Below, piece by piece: positions 61,601 through 64,000 of a DNA stretch of 64,000 nt (position 1 is its first letter; each line of letters begins with the position of its first letter). The stretch is from 3107 sp965216225 (GTDB taxonomy: Bacteria; Pseudomonadota; Alphaproteobacteria; Rhodobacterales; Rhodobacteraceae): positions 310,001 through 374,000 of the forward strand of contig CBDCFF010000034.1 in NCBI GenBank assembly GCA_965216225.1. Reading direction: 5' to 3'. The notes beneath the pieces are model-generated. The model was not told the DNA's origin, did not search any database, and worked only from the letters and a program-made list of their open reading frames with translations. Position numbers and translations under genes: made by a program.

Positions 61601-64000
61601 GGTGATCGGCGTGCGACGGAGGCGCTGGCGCGGGGCGGCGCGGGGATTGCGGCGGGTATCCGTCATTATGCGCAGAAGGGCGCGGTGCGTCTTGAGGCGG
61701 ATGTTCTGGCCGATCCGCTCACGGCGGTTGCGCAGGCGTATTTCGCCGGTGGTGCGGTGCGGGACCGCAGCCGGATCGCGCTGGCGTGTACGCGCAGGGA
61801 TGTTCATGCGCTCAACCATGCGATCCGGTCCGAGGCTCTGGCGCGGTGCGTGGTGGCGCGGGGTGGTGCGCGGCGCTACGGGATCGAGCGCATTATCCGG
61901 GAAGAAGAGCATTCGCGGCGCGAGACGGTGCAACTGGACATCGGTTCGGGCGACCGGATCGTTCTGACGCGGGCGCACCGGGAGCTGGGCCTGGCGCGCT
62001 CGGCGTTCGGCACGGTGACGGCTGCCGGGGAGGCCCGGATCGGGGTTCTGATGGATGGCGCGGCGGCGTCGGTGGAGATCGACCCTGGCGGCTTTCCGTA
62101 TTTCGATTACGGCTATGCGACGACGATCCACAAGAGCCAGGGGATGACGGTGGACGATGCGTTCGTGCTGCCGCACCGGCTGCTGGATCGGCACGGGGTC
62201 TATGTGGCGCTGTCGCGGCATCGGGACAGTGTGACGGTGTTCGGACGGGCGAAGCATCTGGAAAGCGTGCGGTCCCTGTGCAACATGGCGCTGCGGACGG
62301 ACGGACGGCTCGCCGCGCCGCCGGATGGGCGGGCGAATGGCGCCCTGACGCCCTGTCCGGCGGCGGACACGGTTCGCGCGCGTGTGGACTGGACCGGTCC
62401 GGTGTCGCCTGTGCCGGCGCGCAGCTTCGCGGGGGACCGTCATCTCATGGCGGTTGCGGGGCGTGTTGGCGGGTTGCTTGCGGCGGACCATACGGACAGC
62501 GATGGGGCTCTGAAGGGGGATGTGGCCGATCCTCGTGACGACGCGCCTGATCCCTGTCGGGCGGTCGAGGCTCTGGTGGCGCGTCAGTCGGTGTTTTGTG
62601 CCGACGAGATCGCCGGTCTGCTGTCGATGCCGGTCTCCGATCCCGAGACGTTCCTGCGGCTGTTCCGGGAAGCGATGTCGCATCCCGATCTTGTTGCGCT
62701 GCCGACGGGCGGCCCGGTGCCCGCGTCCGGGTCGGCGCCCGCGGGCGGGTCGGCGCCCGCGTCGGAGCCGTGGGTCTATACGACGGGCCGCCAGTTGCGG
62801 GCGGAGCTTGCGGCGGTGGACCGGGGGATGCGCCTTGCGGCGCGCGCGCCGGGAACGCCCGAAACGTCCGAAACGCCGGGAGCGCCCGAAACGCCTGGAG
62901 CGGACAGCAGCGCCTCCGGCCCCTCCGGCCCGGCGGTTGCGTCGGATATGGCGTCGGAACTGACGCGGGAGCAGCGCGCGGCGCTGGATCACGCGCTGGC
63001 GCCGGGGGGCGTGCGGATCGTGCGTGGCGGGACAGGCAGCGGCAAGACGCGGGTGGCTGCGGCAGCGGCAGCGGCGCTTGCCCGTGCCGGGCGGGCCGTG
63101 GTTGTGGTCAGCCCCACGGAGGCGGGGCGTGCGGCGCTTGCCTCGGAAAGCGCGTCGGCGGTGACGCTGGGGGCGTTTCTTGCGAACCCGGTTGAGGCGG
63201 CCCGGCCCGGCGCGCCGGAGCGGGTGGTGATTCTGGACGATGCGCATTCGCTGGGGATCGGGCGTGCGGATGTGTTTCTTGCGCGGATCGAGGCGACCGG
63301 GTCGCGGCTTGTGGCCTTCGTCAATCCCGGGCGTCGTCCGACGGATGCGGGACCGGTGTTCCGGGCGCTTGGCGACCGTCTGGGCGCTGCGGCGCTGACG
63401 GGCGTGCATGGCCAGGACGGGGCGCTTGCGGATATGGCGCGGGGCCTGCGCGCGGGCGTGCGGGATGCCGTCTCGGCGCTCGAAGCGCTCAAGGCATCGG
63501 GGCTGGTGCGTGCGGAAGGCGGCATGGAAGCGGCGCTTGCCCGGCTGGCGCGGGATTACGTGGCGGACCGAAGCGGGGACCGGATTGCGCTCGCCTGGTC
63601 GCGTGCGCAGGTCGAGGCGGTGACGGCGGCGATCCGGGCGCGGCTCGATGCCACCGATCGCAGGCGCGCCGCGTTCGCGCCGGCGCTTTACGGCCCGCTT
63701 GCCGGGCTCAAACCCGGGGACCGCATCCGGTTTGTCGCGGGCGGGGCTTACGGATCGATGGCAACAGGCGGTGCGGCGGCAAGCCGGACGGCAGCGGGCC
63801 TGCCGCGTTCGCCGGTCCGTCGGGGTGAGATGGCGGCGGTGCTCGGGCGGGGCGGGGATGGATGTCTGGAGTTGCGGGTGCGCGGCCCGGACGGTGTGCG
63901 GGAGATCGCGGTTGCGCCGGAAGGCCCGCTGCCGAACTGGCGCTTCGCATTTGCCGGAACCATCGCGGGGGAGGCCGGGCTGCGGCACGAGAGCGTTCAT
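58658..64000 (+). CDS. Very large MOBQ-type relaxase fused to primase-like/Toprim and two RecD-like helicase modules (3' end outside window)
   Basis: Open for 1781 codons to the right edge. Residues 1-260 are a MobA/MobL nickase: Tyr25 in AVAAAAYRHGTQM and the HUH block HDKGDGNPHVHVMLTLR (about 175). A winged-helix-like segment (ARQAVFTEADI, about 285-360) precedes a primase-type region (RGLWMDHTAGTGGD; ASYLASRGITELPAAGLAWL) and Toprim (LVIAEGPESALSI about 708, FAPDRDAPDS about 748). Helicase 1 has Walker A GHAGTGKT (846), IMDEAG, GDPEQLQP and TIHKSQGMTVDDA. A second winged-helix segment (ARQSVFCADEI, 1303) and helicase 2 follow (RGGTGSGKT about 1455, VILDDAHS). It would nick at oriT and unwind and perhaps prime the transferred strand. 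No clear ribosome-binding site. Confidence 0.88.
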   Translation, partial: MAIPHHSVSVISNSFGASAVAAAAYRHGTQMSIFGSERSRDYSAKQSELAWSEIALPEGASDRMRSAFGDAAFLTALAAVRAEAPASGLELSDEEAARAAWARVSEALWRNVESTEQRLNKFPWKAQFARTVIIGLPAELSRAAQVALMQGYVKAAYTDRGMVADWVLHDKGDGNPHVHVMLTLRALEPDGWGRKERSWNAKSLLGEWRPEWARHANLALERAGFAARIDHRSYREQGLELEPESHDPHVAAHAERTGEIAREAARVQQVRRRNQEFLRAHPDQILVILQARQAVFTEADIRQALHDRLSDAVDAAAITALGDSVMGSPELLPLVARGAQGEQFHMTSGRARQAQQLVLDARLLSESLLEAGAGADVRGDAFESGSGPILITVHEEGAGADGAGTDAAAARSGARRRVSAAAVGAVGASGRASSAPRGPSAKAVREALRGHAEALFRAAFGEPLRPGASEWRAKENEALAMQMRGPRRGLWMDHTAGTGGDLLDLIAVTLCGLGSARSDFPRVLEEASRFAGLAMDGVAPDMASVAMRQALREKAADAEERREASRKAALVQGFEALAGPVADSPAASYLASRGITELPAAGLAWLPAVAGHRVHGPEHGALVVWAVDDAGTITGGQRILVGPDGSGADVDVRKPAFGMIGGHPARFPGRVGGGSGPQPASGPQPASGPQSASGPQSASGPQPAPGPLVIAEGPESALSIRQATGCETWAVFGVSGWKSAPVPSGREVIFAPDRDAPDSPAGRAFRAAVAHHVAAGCAIRIAVAPEPVGSKRDLNDTLMRAGAAAVRAAIASARGVGRLVSPALNPGQRRAAEAMLSSARLTLVKGHAGTGKTHTLGEVARVWRSRGIEVLGGAPSGKATQELAGIAGLDAATLSAWEARWSRGDRPPAGEFVFIMDEAGMVGLAQWSRLQSQIAAMGGKLIAIGDPEQLQPVSDLSGWAVAEARLGEVVVMDRIVRQRDAGDRRATEALARGGAGIAAGIRHYAQKGAVRLEADVLADPLTAVAQAYFAGGAVRDRSRIALACTRRDVHALNHAIRSEALARCVVARGGARRYGIERIIREEEHSRRETVQLDIGSGDRIVLTRAHRELGLARSAFGTVTAAGEARIGVLMDGAAASVEIDPGGFPYFDYGYATTIHKSQGMTVDDAFVLPHRLLDRHGVYVALSRHRDSVTVFGRAKHLESVRSLCNMALRTDGRLAAPPDGRANGALTPCPAADTVRARVDWTGPVSPVPARSFAGDRHLMAVAGRVGGLLAADHTDSDGALKGDVADPRDDAPDPCRAVEALVARQSVFCADEIAGLLSMPVSDPETFLRLFREAMSHPDLVALPTGGPVPASGSAPAGGSAPASEPWVYTTGRQLRAELAAVDRGMRLAARAPGTPETSETPGAPETPGADSSASGPSGPAVASDMASELTREQRAALDHALAPGGVRIVRGGTGSGKTRVAAAAAAALARAGRAVVVVSPTEAGRAALASESASAVTLGAFLANPVEAARPGAPERVVILDDAHSLGIGRADVFLARIEATGSRLVAFVNPGRRPTDAGPVFRALGDRLGAAALTGVHGQDGALADMARGLRAGVRDAVSALEALKASGLVRAEGGMEAALARLARDYVADRSGDRIALAWSRAQVEAVTAAIRARLDATDRRRAAFAPALYGPLAGLKPGDRIRFVAGGAYGSMATGGAAASRTAAGLPRSPVRRGEMAAVLGRGGDGCLELRVRGPDGVREIAVAPEGPLPNWRFAFAGTIAGEAGLRHESVH
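60680..60769 (+). repeat. Five tandem 18-bp repeats in the relaxase gene
   Basis: TCCGGGCCGCARYCCGCG repeated five times in frame, encoding Ser-Gly-Pro-Gln-(Pro/Ser)-Ala units at about residues 675-704. It forms a flexible linker between the primase-like segment and the Toprim catalytic half. Copy number is likely to vary by slippage. Confidence 0.92.

Noticed and set aside
59891..64000. Open frame of 1369 codons on the minus strand at the right end
   Set aside because: It is the antisense shadow of the plus-strand relaxase. Its product is dominated by Arg/Pro/His runs typical of reversed GC-rich codons and shows no domain, while the plus frame has a full set of relaxase, Toprim and helicase motifs.

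Overview
The window is GC-rich alphaproteobacterial DNA, most likely from the Rhodobacterales/Rhodobacteraceae. Three things point there: the gene order ispDF, nifR3(dusB)-ntrB-ntrC-ntrY-ntrX-trkA-trkH-hfq-hflX; an NtrC that lacks the sigma-54 contact loop, as known for Rhodobacter; and a compact mreB-mreC-mreD-mrdA-rodA operon. There are no rRNA or tRNA genes and no CRISPR array that I can see.

Layout. (1) 1-6121: C-terminal part of a giant repeat-rich surface protein (Calx-beta, Ig/cadherin-like and fibronectin III modules) ending in an autotransporter-like beta-barrel. (2) 6122-9115: a graveyard of a resolvase remnant, a frameshifted IS5-type transposase, a truncated IS630 transposase and a broken HxlR regulator whose palindromic operator survives. 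(3) 9139-17000, minus strand: ettA, a thioredoxin/ccdA pair, then a capsule operon (kpsT-kpsE-kdsA-phosphohexomutase). (4) 17238-19488: a secreted ankyrin-repeat gene cut by a complete IS256-type element, the whole segment bracketed by perfect 23-bp direct repeats. (5) 19489-27748, minus strand: hydroxyacid dehydrogenase, the rod-shape operon, then leuA preceded by a probable leucine-rich attenuation leader. (6) 28010-35475: MORN-repeat protein, nadE, DUF1801, COQ10/RatA-like, amtB, pgpA, ispDF. (7) 35655-46804, plus strand: a collapsed nifR3 remnant followed by ntrBC, ntrYX, trkAH, hfq, hflX. (8) 46807-52173, minus strand: a complete branched-chain amino acid ABC transporter (livKGFHM). (9) 52280-56818: aldose sugar dehydrogenase, a GlxA-type regulator, then IS4- and IS481-type elements. 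(10) 56819-64000: a mobilization region with small genes, a candidate oriT, and a very large MOBQ-type relaxase running off the right edge.

How it fits together. The core genes are ordinary housekeeping: nitrogen sensing (Ntr, Amt), cell shape, isoprenoid, NAD and leucine synthesis, K+ uptake, amino-acid import. The accessory genes are surface or secreted proteins built from eukaryotic-like repeats (ankyrin, fibronectin III, cadherin, MORN), a capsule module, and many transposons and pseudogenes. That mix resembles a host- or particle-associated bacterium whose genome is being rearranged, but this is inference.

The most unusual item is the relaxase. Its visible 1781 residues join a MOBQ nickase, a primase-like/Toprim module and two RecD-like helicase modules. 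The second helicase appears to have lost motif III, and a sequence resembling a MOBQ oriT lies just upstream.
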